64,000 nt of DNA from Dillenia suffruticosa (GCA_033439265.1 JAVTVX010000004.1:16567701-16631700); one strand, 5' to 3'; shown: positions 47,253 to 58,093, counted from the stretch's first letter. The notes: generated by a model not told the origin, from the sequence alone. Program-made: numbers and translations.

Positions 47253-48538
47253 TGTTAGGAAAATTGTTGTCAAATTCTGGTATATTTTGATGATAACAAA
47301 ACTATATATGTGTTTCTAATAATTTATTAAGTATGCAAGAATTTATTAAGTGTGCAAGAATTTATTAAGTGTGCAAGCATTTAGAATATGCAATGTGAGG
47401 TTATATATATAAATATATACAACTGGTTAGAGAACACTGTCATAGGAGCAGGGTAGAAGCAATGTGATAGGTAAAAATAGTATGATGGGTAAAAACAGTA
47501 GAGTTTCGACAAGTTTTTAACTGCTGTGATTTTGTTCAATTTTCAAACCCTAACTCAGTATGTTAAGTATAGATTGGGAGCTGTACTTAACTATGAAATC
47601 TATTCTAATGGGTGATTCAAATTTAAGTTCAAATCAGATTTTTATCGGAGGTAAAATTAAACTCAGAATTTGACTTCAACATTTCTAAAGTTCAGGTTGA
47701 TTTTTTGGAGGTTTTTGGTCTCATATATCTTCTCCAACTTCTAAGTTTTTTGAATTTTGATTTTTCCTTATTATAAGAGTATTGTTAGACTTTAAATTCA
47801 AAAAGTTACAACAATAAAAAGTTTTTTTTGAAGCTCCTGAACTGAAGGCTAAAAATAAGGATCTAAAAATAGTCAAGGCTGGTTCTGAAGGCATATTGAT
47901 AGGCATATATCATTTTGAAATAAGCTGATTTTGCGTAGAACTCGAATTGAACATTGAAGAACAATATCAGTCCTTATTTAGAAGATTTTATAGAATATTT
48001 TTGGGTTTTGGATTGAGAGAAAAAAGACCCCAAAAACCTCTACTCGATCATACTTTCTACTACATTTTTCTATTGCCGCCTGAGTTGATTCTATTCTGTA
48101 CTTTTTGATTTTATATTTCTATAGTCTCACAAGTCTAAGGGGAGTGTTGGGAACATTCTCTTGGGTTGATAGACATGGTGTGAGAGAGTTAGACTTGGGT
48201 AGATATTGGACTAAGGCATTTTCAAGAAGAAATATGCAGATTGTCAACATTGAAACCATGTACATGTATTTGTAACTCTCTTTATTCGTATTGAAAATTA
48301 GCTATTGCTAGACCTTGACTTGTTGAGCTAGAAGAGTGGATGTAGGCACAAGATCGAACCACTATAAACCGAGCTTGATCTCTCTATCATTTCTCTTTAT
48401 TTTTCTGCATTTCCAAATACTTGCATTTACATGTTCCATCTAGTTTGGCCTTAAGTTTTAAGCTAAATTTTAAGTAGAGTAAAATTTACAATTGAAGTAA
48501 CCAATTCAACCCTCTTTTTGATTGTATATGGACCAACA
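47253..48538 (+). repeat. 3' LTR of the Sirevirus-like copia element
   Basis: It starts TGTTAGGAAAATTG with ATTTTGATGATAACAA downstream, and ends ACCAACA at 48538, giving 1286 bp. The internal GAACCACTATAAACC block (about 48355) is typical. Sequence right of it continues the chromovirus 3 LTR, equivalent to 17571. Confidence 0.85.
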
Positions 48539-49403
48539 TTAGAAAATAGTGAAAAATCGCTTGGCGGATCCTATCAATGGCCATTGGTAGGATAATGATT
48601 TCGGCATATCCCAAAATTGTGGAAAAGAATGTAAGTTGTTTTATTCATATGAGTCATGGTGGTTTGAAATAATCTGTTTTATACCAATGTTTTCATTTAT
48701 AGCAATGCACTTTGTATATGATCATTGGCATAACCATTTTTATTCATCATTTATGCGTTACATTCCATTGCACTCCACTTATTGGGTATTTTAAATATTC
48801 ACTCCTCTCTTCTAAATTTTTTTTTAGAGGAACCTTAGGCGAAAGATATTACTTTGGAGCCGACTGAAGAAGATATTGTTGAACATAGCTAGTTACTGGA
48901 AATGAAGACTTTATTTTGAATTACTGTAGAATGATCTATGGACGGAAATCTTTGTACATTTTATTTTGATTGGATTTATTGAATACTTGCTTAGCCTTCT
49001 TTAGGCAAGTATTTGAGAAATCCATACTCCTATGAAAATGAACTTGTATTTTCTTAATTTAAAAACTACTATTACAATTTTTATTATTTAAATTGAGACA
49101 TTTGGACACTTCATGATGAATTTTGAACTATTTTGAGATTGCAAATTTATGAGAATTCTGGAATGGTCGAGTTGGCCCATTTGCACGCATACATGAACAA
49201 GGATAGATTGGATTGATCCTTAAATTGTGTAAAAATGCATGCCTTTGATGCTAGATGACCCGGGATGGTCATTAAGGTGATATTTTAGTTGTTTTAAATA
49301 GGTTGAATGCCTTGCGTTATTTTAGTATACGGGGAGATGCAGCCCGTTTACCAAAATAACACGGCAATTGTCGCGTGCTCAATGGGAGAGTCGGGGCGTA
49401 ACA
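48539..49403 (+). repeat. 3' LTR of chromovirus 3, last 865 bp
   Basis: It aligns with 17571-18433 of the 5' LTR (for example GCCATTGGTAG and ATGATTTCGGCATA), and ends CGTAACA before GGAAC. The first 1.26 kb is absent. Confidence 0.92.
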
Positions 49404-49408
49404 GGAAC
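49404..49408 (+). repeat. Target-site duplication (GGAAC), right copy, of chromovirus 3
   Basis: Identical to 16304-16308; from here the gag/protease linker of chromovirus 2 continues. Confidence 0.9.
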
Positions 49409-52400
49409 TATGGGCGGTCAATCCAACACCCCCACTCATTCGACAGATACTGCTTCATAGATGGAGATCAGGAGAAACACGGTGTCTGTTCCTCCCCAAC
49501 GCTCTCAACCAAGAACACAGACAAGGGTTTATGCTATCACAAATAAGAAAGCCCAGGTCAACCCTCTCTAGACTTTTCCTTGGTGATTTGAAATTAATTA
49601 TATAAGTATGTCATGGTGTGTAATAGTGCAGTGGGTTGTCGAACTGGTTGTTATGTAAAAATTAAGTTAGGGATATGTTATTGGGTAGCTAACCCATCAA
49701 ATTCCCTTGAGTGAATGTTACTTGATGAGTGATTGCTTGTCAATGACCGAGAATCCTTTATGTTAAATAGGTATGATGAAATTTTTTGATGTCGATACCT
49801 GTGTGTTTATTGTTACGGGATCTAATAATTTGTTTGGGAGTACGTGGTTTACTAAACATGCCAATAGACCCCGAGTCCCCTTGATGAAGAATTATTGATG
49901 ATCACTCCATTGGGTGAACAGTTTTTTAGGAACATGGTGTATAAGGGCTGCAATGTGATGATTGGAGAGACAACTCTTAAGGCAGACTTGATTCCATTAG
50001 AAATAAGACATTTCAACGCCATACTAAGTATGGATTGGTTTTACCTTCACCGAGCCTTAGTAGATTGCTTCACTAAGGAGGTGGAGTTCCATAAGTCAGG
50101 GTATCCTCTACTTGTGTTTGCCGATGTGCGACGGATTCTGCTGAACTTTGTGATTTCAGCAACGAAAGCAAGCAGGCTAGTGCATAAGGGATGTGAAACC
50201 TATCTTGCACATATCATTGACACAATGGTTGAAGATCCCAACTTGAGGAATGTTTCGGTAGTGAATGAGTTTCCAGATATTTTCCCAGATGATTTACCTA
50301 GTTTACCTTTAATCCATGAGTTTGAATTTTCCATCCGATACCGTACCGATTTCCATTCCACCTTATAGGATTGCACCTGCTGAATTGAACATGTTGAAAG
50401 TGGAACTCCAAGAGTTGATAGATAGGGGATTCATTCAATCAGACTCCTCTGCTTGGGGTGTACTAGTTCTATTTGTGAAGAAAAAATATGGTACTCTTAG
50501 GTTATGAATTGATTACGACAACTAAATAAAGTTACCATTAAGAACAAGTATCCTCTTCCTAGAGTTGGTAATCTTTTTTACCAGCTTCAAGGTGCATGTG
50601 TGTTCTGAAAGATTGATTTGAAGTTAAGTTATCATCAATTGGGGATCAAGGAGAGTGATGCTAAAACTGCATTCAGGACTCGGTATAGACATTTTGAGTT
50701 TTTGGTCATGCTATTTGGATTGACAAATGCTCCCACTACTTTTATGGACTTGATGAATAGGGTATTTTGCTCATATCTTAATAAATTTGTTATTGTGTTT
50801 ATTGATGATATCTTGGTATATTCAAAGAGTGATGAGGAACATTCGAGACATCTTAGAATTGTTTTGTAAACTTTTTGGGAGAAACAGTTGTACGCAAAGT
50901 TTTTCAAATGTGAATTTTGATTGAGAAAAATTGGATTCTTGAGGCTTATAGTTTCCGATGAAAGAATATTTATAGATCCAAAGAAAGTTGAAGTTATCTT
51001 GAAGTGGGAACAATCGAGAAATGTGACAGATGTTATAATTTTTTTGGGTTAGCGGATATAGAAAATTTGTTGATGGATTTTCTAGAATTGTAGTTCCATT
51101 GTCTAACTTAACAAGAAAAGGAATCAAATTTAAGTGGGATGATAAGTGTGAAACTAGCTTTCAAGAGTTCAAGAAAAGGTTGACATCCACTCCCACCCTT
51201 ACTGTTCGATCGACGCGAGGTGGATACATGGTTTATAATGATACTAGTAAACAAGGATTTGGATGTGTGTTAATACAAAATGATAAGATGATAGCCAATA
51301 CCTCCCGCCAACTAACAAAGCATCAAGAGAACTATCCTACTCATAATTTGGAGTTAACTGCAATTATATTTATCTTGAAGATATAAAAACATTATTTATA
51401 TGGGGAGACTATAGAATTTTTATAACTACAAGAGTTTGAAGTATTTGCACACATAAAAGGAGCTGAACTTGAGGCAAAGAAGATGACTTGAGTTGATTAA
51501 AAACTATGATTTGGTAATAGATTAATCAAGTCTATGTAGTTGCAGATGTTTTGTGTCGGAAGTCTTCATCTAATTTAGAGTTTCATGTGCATCCTTATCT
51601 TTCTTGTCTAGTTGGAATTTGAGCCCTTGGGGTTAGCAAGTGATGAATAGAGTGCATTGCTAGCTAGTTTTGAGGTAATGCCATCCTTAATAGATCGTAT
51701 TTGAGAGATCCAAGCCGTCGATAATGAATTGAATGTGATAATTGAGAAATTTCATAAGGGAGAAGGGGTCAATTTAGAATTCGATGAGATGGAATGTTGG
51801 TGTTTAAAAATAGGATTTGTGTTCCTAAATATATCGATATTTATAAAGCTATTCATAAAAAAACACACTCATAGATTTATGCTATGCACCCGGAAAGTAC
51901 TAAGATGTATCGAATGATTAAGGAGACTTATTGGTGGTTGACAATGAAAAGGGAGATTGCTAAATTTGTATCCAAATATCTAGTTTGTCAGCAAGTGAAA
52001 GCTGAACACCAAAAGGTTGTTGGTGTTCTCCAACCATTACCAATTCCCGAGTGGAAATAGGAGCATGTCACTATGGATTTTGTAATTAGGTTGCCACTAC
52101 ACCAAATAAGTATGATACTATTTGGGTGATTGTAAACTGTCTAACCAAATTAGTTCACTTCTTGCCAATTCAATTCACCTCTCCTTTAGAGAAATTAGCT
52201 AAATTATATATTGATGAAATTGTGAAACTCTATGGGATTCTGGTGTCGATTGTGTCTAATCGCAACCCGTGTTTTACCTCTAGGTTCTGGTCAAAATTAC
52301 AAGAATCATTAGGCACTCAATTGAAGTTTAGCACCATCTTTCACCCTCAAATCGATAGGCAATTAGAACGCATAATCCAAACATTAGAGGACATGCTTAG

Positions 52401-53120
52401 AGCTTGTATAATGACTTTCAGGGTAGTTAGAATAAGCAACTTTCATTGATAGAGTTTGCTTATAACGATAATTACCAATTTAGTATTGAAATGCCCCTTT
52501 ATGAAACTTTATATGGACAAAAGTGGAGAACTCCACTATACCAGGATGAAGTTGGGGAAAAAAAGATTGAGGGTATAGAGTTGATTGAGAATATTATCAA
52601 CAAAGTAAAATTAATTCGAGAAAGGATTAAGGCAGCTCAAAATAAAAAAAAAAAAAGAGTTATGTTGATAAAAGAAGAAGACCATTGGAATTTGAGATCG
52701 GTGACATGTTATTTTTGAAAATATATCCTTGGAAAGGTGTAATTCGATTTCAAAGATGAAGAAAGTTAAATTCTCATTATATTGTCCCTTCAAGATCATA
52801 GAGAGGGTTGAAAAAGTGTTTTATCAATTAAAATTGCCCCCATAATTAAGAATGATTCATAATATTTTCCATAATTTCAATATTGAAGAAATATTTACCA
52901 GATCCCTCCCATGTCCTTGAGGCTCCTCCCATTGAGTTGAGGGAAGATTTAGATTTTGGAGTTCAACCAGTGGCCATCCTAGAGAAGCAAGTTAAGAATT
53001 TAAAAAATAAATAGATCCCAATTATCAAGATTGTATGGAAGAACAACCATATTGAAGAGATGACTTGGGAACCTGAGAAGACAATGAGAAAGCAACATCC
53101 CCAACTATTTGAGAAATAAT
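49409..53120 (+). pseudogene. gag end and pol of chromovirus 2 (protease, RT, RNase H, integrase, chromodomain)
   Basis: Protease at about 49770-50160 has VTGSNNLFGS where D-(T/S)-G is expected. RT at 50316-50900 keeps the active site [10 protein letters not shown] (about 50797-50826). RNase H is at 51099-51390 ([20 protein letters not shown]). The integrase finger and core run from about 51880 to 52450 (HPESTKMY-like, [16 protein letters not shown] for the usual SDRDP, ERIIQTLEDM); replacement of the second catalytic Asp by Asn would inactivate it. A chromodomain remnant ends TWEPEKTMRKQ near 53095. Frameshifts and stops occur every few hundred bases. Confidence 0.9.
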
Positions 53121-53149
53121 AATGTAATGAAATTTTGATAACAAAATCT

Positions 53150-53169
53150 TCTTTTAGGGGGTTAAGAAT
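53150..53169 (+). promoter_or_regulatory. Polypurine tract of chromovirus 2
   Basis: TTTTAGGGGGTTAAGAAT directly precedes the LTR start, matching the tract of chromovirus 1 (TTTTTAGGGGGTTAGAAAA). Confidence 0.75.
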
Positions 53170-55644
53170 TGTAATATCGAACAGATCTGGATTTTGATGT
53201 TAACTTTAAATAGACTATTTGAAAATTTTTGTATTTCGTGAAAATGTGGGAGAGATTAATTTAGATAAAAATGTGAATTTTTGCCCTTTGGATTGTGCAA
53301 AACCCCTTTGGCATTTGGTTGGTAGACCTTTAATTTATAGGTGTTCGGTTATTAAAGTGTTCAATACTCGGTAGAATTTGATTTGAATTCATTGTTTGGT
53401 AGAATTTGATTTTTTTGTGAGAAATTGAGTTGCTCGGTAGAGTTTTAACGTTAAGTGGACTATCCCTTCTAATTTTGAGTTCTTGGTAGCGACTACCTCT
53501 TGGAGATTGTTATCTCTTAGGCTACTACTTTACTGTAACCTCCCCGGTGTACTCATTATGAAACTACTCGGTATACTCTACTATCTTTCGATAATTGCTA
53601 CCTTTTGGTATATTTTTTATTGGTACAAATTTTCCAAGCACCTCTCGATACTAAAGTATTTACACAAAATCTCTCGATGCATGTTTACTTCTTGGTAAAC
53701 ATCTGCGACCTTGCAAATAGTGGCGTTGTCGATACCCTTTTCTTATTTCTAATTCCGAAATTGTACTAAAATTGTAAACCTCCTCGGTATATAGTGAAGC
53801 TCCTCAATAATCCATGAATTGGTGGAAGTTGCTCGATACTTCTTCCCATTTCACCTCTCAGTATATAGGAACTGTAACTTGACTGCACACAACATTTTCT
53901 ATTTCTCCCCTCCCTTGTGAATGCCTCTCGGTATTGCATTGCACCTTTGAAGTCTTGCCCAAATAAAAGTTGTTGATATTGTGAACTCCACTCCTTGTCT
54001 TGCCTTGCCAATACTACTTGGTTGTAACCCGTTGGAATTGAACGCAAGACCACCAAGTCTTGCCTATATTGCTTCTTGGTTGTAACCCTTTGGGATTGAA
54101 CCCAAGACCACCAAGCCTAGACAATATTGCTTCTTGGTTGCAACCCTTTGGAATTGAGCCTTGCCAATATTGCTTCTTGGTTGTAACCCTTTGGGATTGA
54201 ACCCAAGACCACCAAGCCTAGACAATATTGCTTCTTGGTTGCAACCCTTTGGAATTGAGCCTTGCCAATATTGCTTCTTGGTTGTAACCCTTTGGGATTG
54301 AACCCAAGACCACCAAGGTTTCCAAAAAGCTTTCCACCACCAATCCATTCAAACAAGTATTCATGATATAAACAATTTATATTATACCCAAATTCTTGAA
54401 TATTCCCATTTTTAATATTTTTAACTTATTTTTCATATATTTGCACTTTTTATTTCAATCTCTCCTACTCATCACCGAATATATCTTTCTCAACAAATAA
54501 AACTTCAAGTATTTAAACTCATTGGGGTGACATTCCTGATAACCCAAAAAGGGCATGTTGGATACTTATATAATTTAGAAGCAAGAGAAGGCAACTAATT
54601 AAATAAGGGAAATGAGTTGTAGATAAAAAGTGGAGATAGGACTCCAGAACCCACAAAGTCCAAATCTCGTCTCTTCTCTCACTCTCCTCTCTCTCAGCCC
54701 ACACAATCTCTCTCTCCTAATCTTTTTGCTTCCATCAAAGATCAACCAAAAACAATATAAAACTCTACTCTAAAGACCTCAAAACTAATACTCTAAACAC
54801 TATAAAACTGAAAGTGGCTACCCTCCCTAACACTGTAAGTGGATGGATATGTTGAATACAAATAATAAAAATGATTTTAATTATGATTTATGAAACAAAT
54901 TTTGAAATGAATTTTGAAATAGATTTGTAAGATGTTTATGATCGTGGTGTGCCCAATATAAATGATTTTACCAATGCATGACTCTATCCTTGATTTTCTG
55001 AACTATTTGTATCATGTTACAATTTGAAGTATGATTGTGAACTGTGAAATTCTATTCCATTGTGAATGGTTATGTCATTGATCTGTGAAATGGATTTTAT
55101 AACATGGTGTAGAGAAAAGAATAAACGACTATAGTGTAAGTCTTTCCACGGACCGAGGCCATTGGGGCTATGTGGTTAAGGCTGAATTAAAATTTGGCTT
55201 GGTGGTTGGTAGGATATAGAGCCTCCTCAAGTTGTTTGGCAATAACATGGTGGCACCCCATGGAATTCTAGGCCAACGCTAAGATGGGGGATATTTTATG
55301 AAAATTGTGGAAAATCCTTGGTGGACTTTACCAATGGTCATTGGTAGAAATATCATTCGACAAACCCCAGAAAAGTTTGAAAAGAAATAAAATTGGTTGC
55401 TAATGGGAATATATGAATATGGGAAATTTGTTATAAATTTATTTTGTGCAATGACTTTTTAGTATTGCATTTGAATATATTTGACATGCTCATTTGGCAC
55501 AACCACTGGATGATTCGAATTTACTTCAAAAAGTATGGAATATTGGAATGTCTTGTGGTATCTTGAGACACGGAGTGGGTTTACACATGTTTAGAGGTAA
55601 CGTGGCAGTTGTCACGTGCTCAACTCGAGGGTCGGGACATGATA
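53170..55644 (+). repeat. 3' LTR of chromovirus 2
   Basis: It starts TGTAATATCG and ends GGGACATGATA, where the partner has GGGCGTGACA. It differs from the 5' LTR by a roughly 330-bp tandem block (54000-54330) that only this copy has, and by two deletions: one equivalent to about 13350-13730 and one joining CAACCACT (55501) to GGATGATTC (equivalent 14420-14757), which removes the conserved hairpin. Confidence 0.85.
54060..54335 (+). repeat. 101-bp tandem repeat expanded in one LTR only
   Basis: GCTTCTTGGTTGTAACCC recurs at 54071, 54172 and 54273 (period 101), with a sub-repeat GCTTCTTGGTTGCAACCC at about 54129 and 54230. The 5' LTR at the matching place (about 12890) has no such repeat. Confidence 0.9.
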
Positions 55645-56196
55645 GTTATATTGCTATCAAAGCATAAGTTCATGATTAATGTTAGAAATACTTCCAAATG
55701 TCTCCCAAGAGTTTTCCAAAGATTTTAAACTATTCTTCCTTTTAGAAATTTGGAGTTTAAAAGATTTTTCAAAAGATTTTCACCTCCTATGGGTTCTAGG
55801 GACTAGATATCATTTATTTTTTAGGGGGTTAAGAATCTAGTTTGATTCCTAACTTAGCAAACTATGAATAGTATTTCTCTTTTATATGACCATACCTCCT
55901 AGACGAAGAGTGAGAAATGTAAATGAAATTCCTTTTTCCAAGTACGAGGATGGATCTTCCTTACATGCTCCATCTCCTCCTCCGACTGCTACTTATCGGG
56001 CTCCTCTAATCAGGATTCCTCCCCCGCTACTCAATGCCTTTTGGCAATAGACCGAGTGGTGAAACGTCTATGTTGCTCATCTCCAAGTCCCACCTCAAGC
56101 ACCAATACCTCCCCCACGGAACCCAGTCATCCCACCTACCCCTCCGATGGTACTGATTCTCCTCCCTCTTTATTGGCTACCCCTATAAATCGCCCC
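55645..56196 (+). pseudogene. Second primer-binding site and gag start after the 3' LTR of chromovirus 2
   Basis: ATTGCTATCAAAGC at 55649-55663 is a decayed primer-binding site, and the sequence then follows 14905-15450 of the same element, including the gag start near 55892 (PPRRRVRNVNEIP-like). It ends at ATAAATCGCCC where tRNA-repeat sequence begins. Confidence 0.85.
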
Positions 56197-56221
56197 ATGA
56201 TAGAAATTTGGCTTTGATGTA
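56196..56221 (+). pseudogene. 3' fragment of a tRNA-iMet copy at the nest border
   Basis: CATGATAGAAATTTGGCTTTGAT matches the T-arm and acceptor end of the array tRNAs, joined directly to chromovirus 2 gag sequence with a shared CCC. Confidence 0.7.
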
Positions 56222-56438
56222 TTAGAGTAACTTCTGATATCAGCACATTTTTTCTCATTTTTCTTGTTGCACTTTCTCTCATGTTAATCAATGGTTTTTA
56301 TTTTCTCATCTTTTTTTCTCATTTTTGTTGCTTGCTAGTCTATAATTTTTTTCCTAATCTGCAATTGCTTAATTTTAAGTTTATATCACAAAAGAATTAA
56401 CTAAGTAAAAGAAGAAATTGAAATTGAAACCTTACTTT

Positions 56439-57282
56439 GCATTCCATAATTATTGAAATCGATGTTATAGAAATCAATTCTGAAATAGGTTTCCTGACTT
56501 CAAATCTACCCATCCTCTTGCCTGACCAATAAAAAAATTTATGAAGTCGATTTTTGCAAGATTAACTTTAAATTCAATTTTGTAAATAGCTACTCTTAAC
56601 TTATTTTTTTTAGTCGATTTTTGCAAAGTCTCTCTTTCTTTTTCCCTCTCTCCCTCCCTCCCTCCTCTCTCCCTCCCTCCCTCCCTCCCTCTCTTCTATT
56701 TACCATTTCCAGAACTTTGCTTCCTGTATTATATCTCCTAATTTCATCAGTTAAGAGTAGGTCTCTTGAGCTATATTCTCCCTCCGAACTATGTTTCTCT
56801 CTCTCTTCAAATTTGCAATGCGTTTGCAGAGAGAGAGAGAAACAAAAATCATTGACGCAGATTGTGTGTAAGAGAAAGAATGACAACAGTGAGAAAAACA
56901 CAATGGAATCCACCACTGCCACCACTGCCACCACAACCAAGTCCAAGAATTATTTACTTACCAACTCAGAAAGTTTGCCATCAACCCCAAAAGATGAAGA
57001 AGGATAAGATTTTATTGAAGAAAAATGGACATTTCAAGTAAAGACCCTTCGAGCAAAGTGTGATTTTCTGAAAATGCATAGTGGAAATTCGATACAAATC
57101 ATTTTCTTCAATAAAATCTTCTCCTTCTTCAATTGGAGACAAATCAACTTTAAAGTTGATTTTTCAGAAATCGACTTTAAAGTTTCTGCAAAATTGATTT
57201 CTCATTTTTTATTGGTCGAGCAGGAAGATGGGTAAATCAAAAGTCAATTTCCACAACAATGATTCCAATAGTTTAATAATGC
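56439..57282. mobile_element. Small long-inverted-repeat element (Mutator-like candidate) in the tRNA array
   Basis: Positions 56439-56590 and 57130-57282 are inverted copies of about 120-150 bp: CCCATCCTCTTGCCTGACC on the left pairs with CCCATCTTCCTGCTCGACC on the inverse right side, then ACCAATAAAAAA on both. The 540-bp core has a (CCCT)n run (56637-56695), a GA-rich part and an ORF start at 56902 (MESTTATTATTTKSKNYLL). Long inverted repeats and a foreign-looking core are what a Pack-MULE looks like; I could not identify a 9-11-bp duplication. Confidence 0.6.
56902..57006 (+). CDS. Short ORF in the core of the inverted-repeat element, unknown product
   Basis: A 34-codon frame from ATG at 56902 to TAA, Thr/Ser-rich. 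It follows a CT-rich leader like a 5' UTR. It may be the first exon of a captured host gene fragment; no family recognised. Confidence 0.25.
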
Positions 57283-57377
57283 AAATAAAAATCACAATAA
57301 TTTAATATATTGAACCCATTTTGTAATATTCTAAAAATTAATGCAAACTTGACAACTAAAGAAATCACTAACCATAA

Positions 57378-57441
57378 ATTAGAGTAGCGCAATGAAAGCA
57401 CAGCGGTCCCATAACCCATAGGCCTAGGATCAGAACCGATG
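57378..57441 (+). pseudogene. tRNA-iMet copy 1, 3' truncated
   Basis: Loop CCCATAA keeps anticodon CAT, but the T-arm reads GGATCAGAACC and the acceptor 3' strand is missing. Confidence 0.7.
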
Positions 57442-57627
57442 TACTAAAGCTGCTTCCGAATAGTTTTTATCTTCTAATCTTTTTTCTCATTTTTGCAACT
57501 CACTACTCTATTTTTTATGTTAATTCATAATTTTTTTTCCTAATCGTTGACTGCTTTAGGAACCCTTTGACTTTGAACCGCACAATTTAAGTTTGAAACT
57601 TGATAATTAGAAAAATCACAACCACAA

Positions 57628-57699
57628 ATCAGAGTGGCGCAGCGAAAGCATGGTGGGCCCATAACCCATAAGTTCCAGGATCGAAACCTAGCTCTGATA
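57628..57699 (+). tRNA. Initiator tRNA-Met (CAT), copy 2, best preserved
   Basis: It is 72 nt with a perfect 7-bp acceptor stem (ATCAGAG/CTCTGAT), A box GTGGCGCAGCG, anticodon loop CCCATAA and T-loop ATCGAAA with A54-type initiator features. Mismatches occur in the D stem (GCGC/GCAT) and T stem (CCAGG/CCTAG). A CAA motif (CAACCACAA) directly upstream fits plant tRNA start sites. No T-run follows at once; the first TTTT is about 25 nt downstream. Probably weakly functional or a young pseudogene. Confidence 0.75.
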
Positions 57700-58093
57700 T
57701 ACTAAAGTAGCTTCTGATGCCACCACCTCTTTTCCTATTTTTCTTATTGCACTCTCTCTCTCTCTCTCTCTCTCACACATATTAATCAATAGTTTTTGTT
57801 GTCTAATCCATTATTTTCCTCATTTTTGTTGCTGATTACTCTCTTTTCATGTGTTAATTCACAGTTTTCTTCCTAACTTTTGATAGCGTCAACTGAAATT
57901 TATATCACAAAAAATTAATTAAGTAGAATAAGAAATTGGAATTGAAGTCTAACTTTATCATTGCACAAAGTACTAATTAACTTAACAACTTTTCAAGAAA
58001 CATTTCATAAAAAAGAAATTATTAATGAGCTCTTTGTTTTTGAAATGCACAATTTAAACCTGAAATTAATAATTAGAAAAGTCATAGCTCAAA

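Larger units (their letters stand above)
21233..48538 (+). mobile_element. Sirevirus-like Ty1/copia element (with the CACTA element nested inside)
   Basis: Copia-type order is seen: zinc knuckle, protease, GAG-pre-integrase, integrase, RT (cut by the CACTA element), RNase H, an extra ORF after pol, repeated polypurine tracts and an LTR. An extra 3' ORF and multiple polypurine tracts are hallmarks of Sireviruses. Excluding the CACTA insert it is about 8.2 kb. Most of gag and the primer-binding site are missing. The two LTR-like ends do not match, so two copia elements may be joined here. Confidence 0.75.
16309..49403 (+). mobile_element. Ty3/gypsy chromovirus 3, inserted in gag of chromovirus 2 and itself interrupted
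   Basis: It is bounded by GGAAC duplications. It has a complete 5' LTR (16309-18433), primer-binding site, gag, protease and the first part of RT, breaking off at about 21232. Only the last 865 bp of its 3' LTR survive (48539-49403). Between these lie the Sirevirus-like copia element and, inside that, the CACTA element. The rest of RT, RNase H, integrase and the first 1.26 kb of the 3' LTR are missing, so a deletion accompanied or followed the copia insertion. Confidence 0.88.
12068..56196 (+). mobile_element. Ty3/gypsy chromovirus 2, outermost element of the nest, with an extra internal fragment
   Basis: Its parts are: 5' LTR 12068-14886, primer-binding site, gag 15146-16308, interruption by chromovirus 3 (16309-49403), rest of gag and pol 49404-53120, LTR 53170-55644, and then a second primer-binding site and gag start (55645-56196) that stops abruptly in tRNA-repeat sequence. 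The domain order (protease, RT, RNase H, integrase, chromodomain) is that of a Tekay/Del chromovirus. The LTR-internal-LTR-internal layout suggests recombination between tandem or allelic copies. All frames are broken. Confidence 0.85.

Noticed and set aside
54064-54356. Two overlapping minus-strand frames with repeated peptides
   Set aside because: They are translations of the 101-bp tandem repeat in an LTR.
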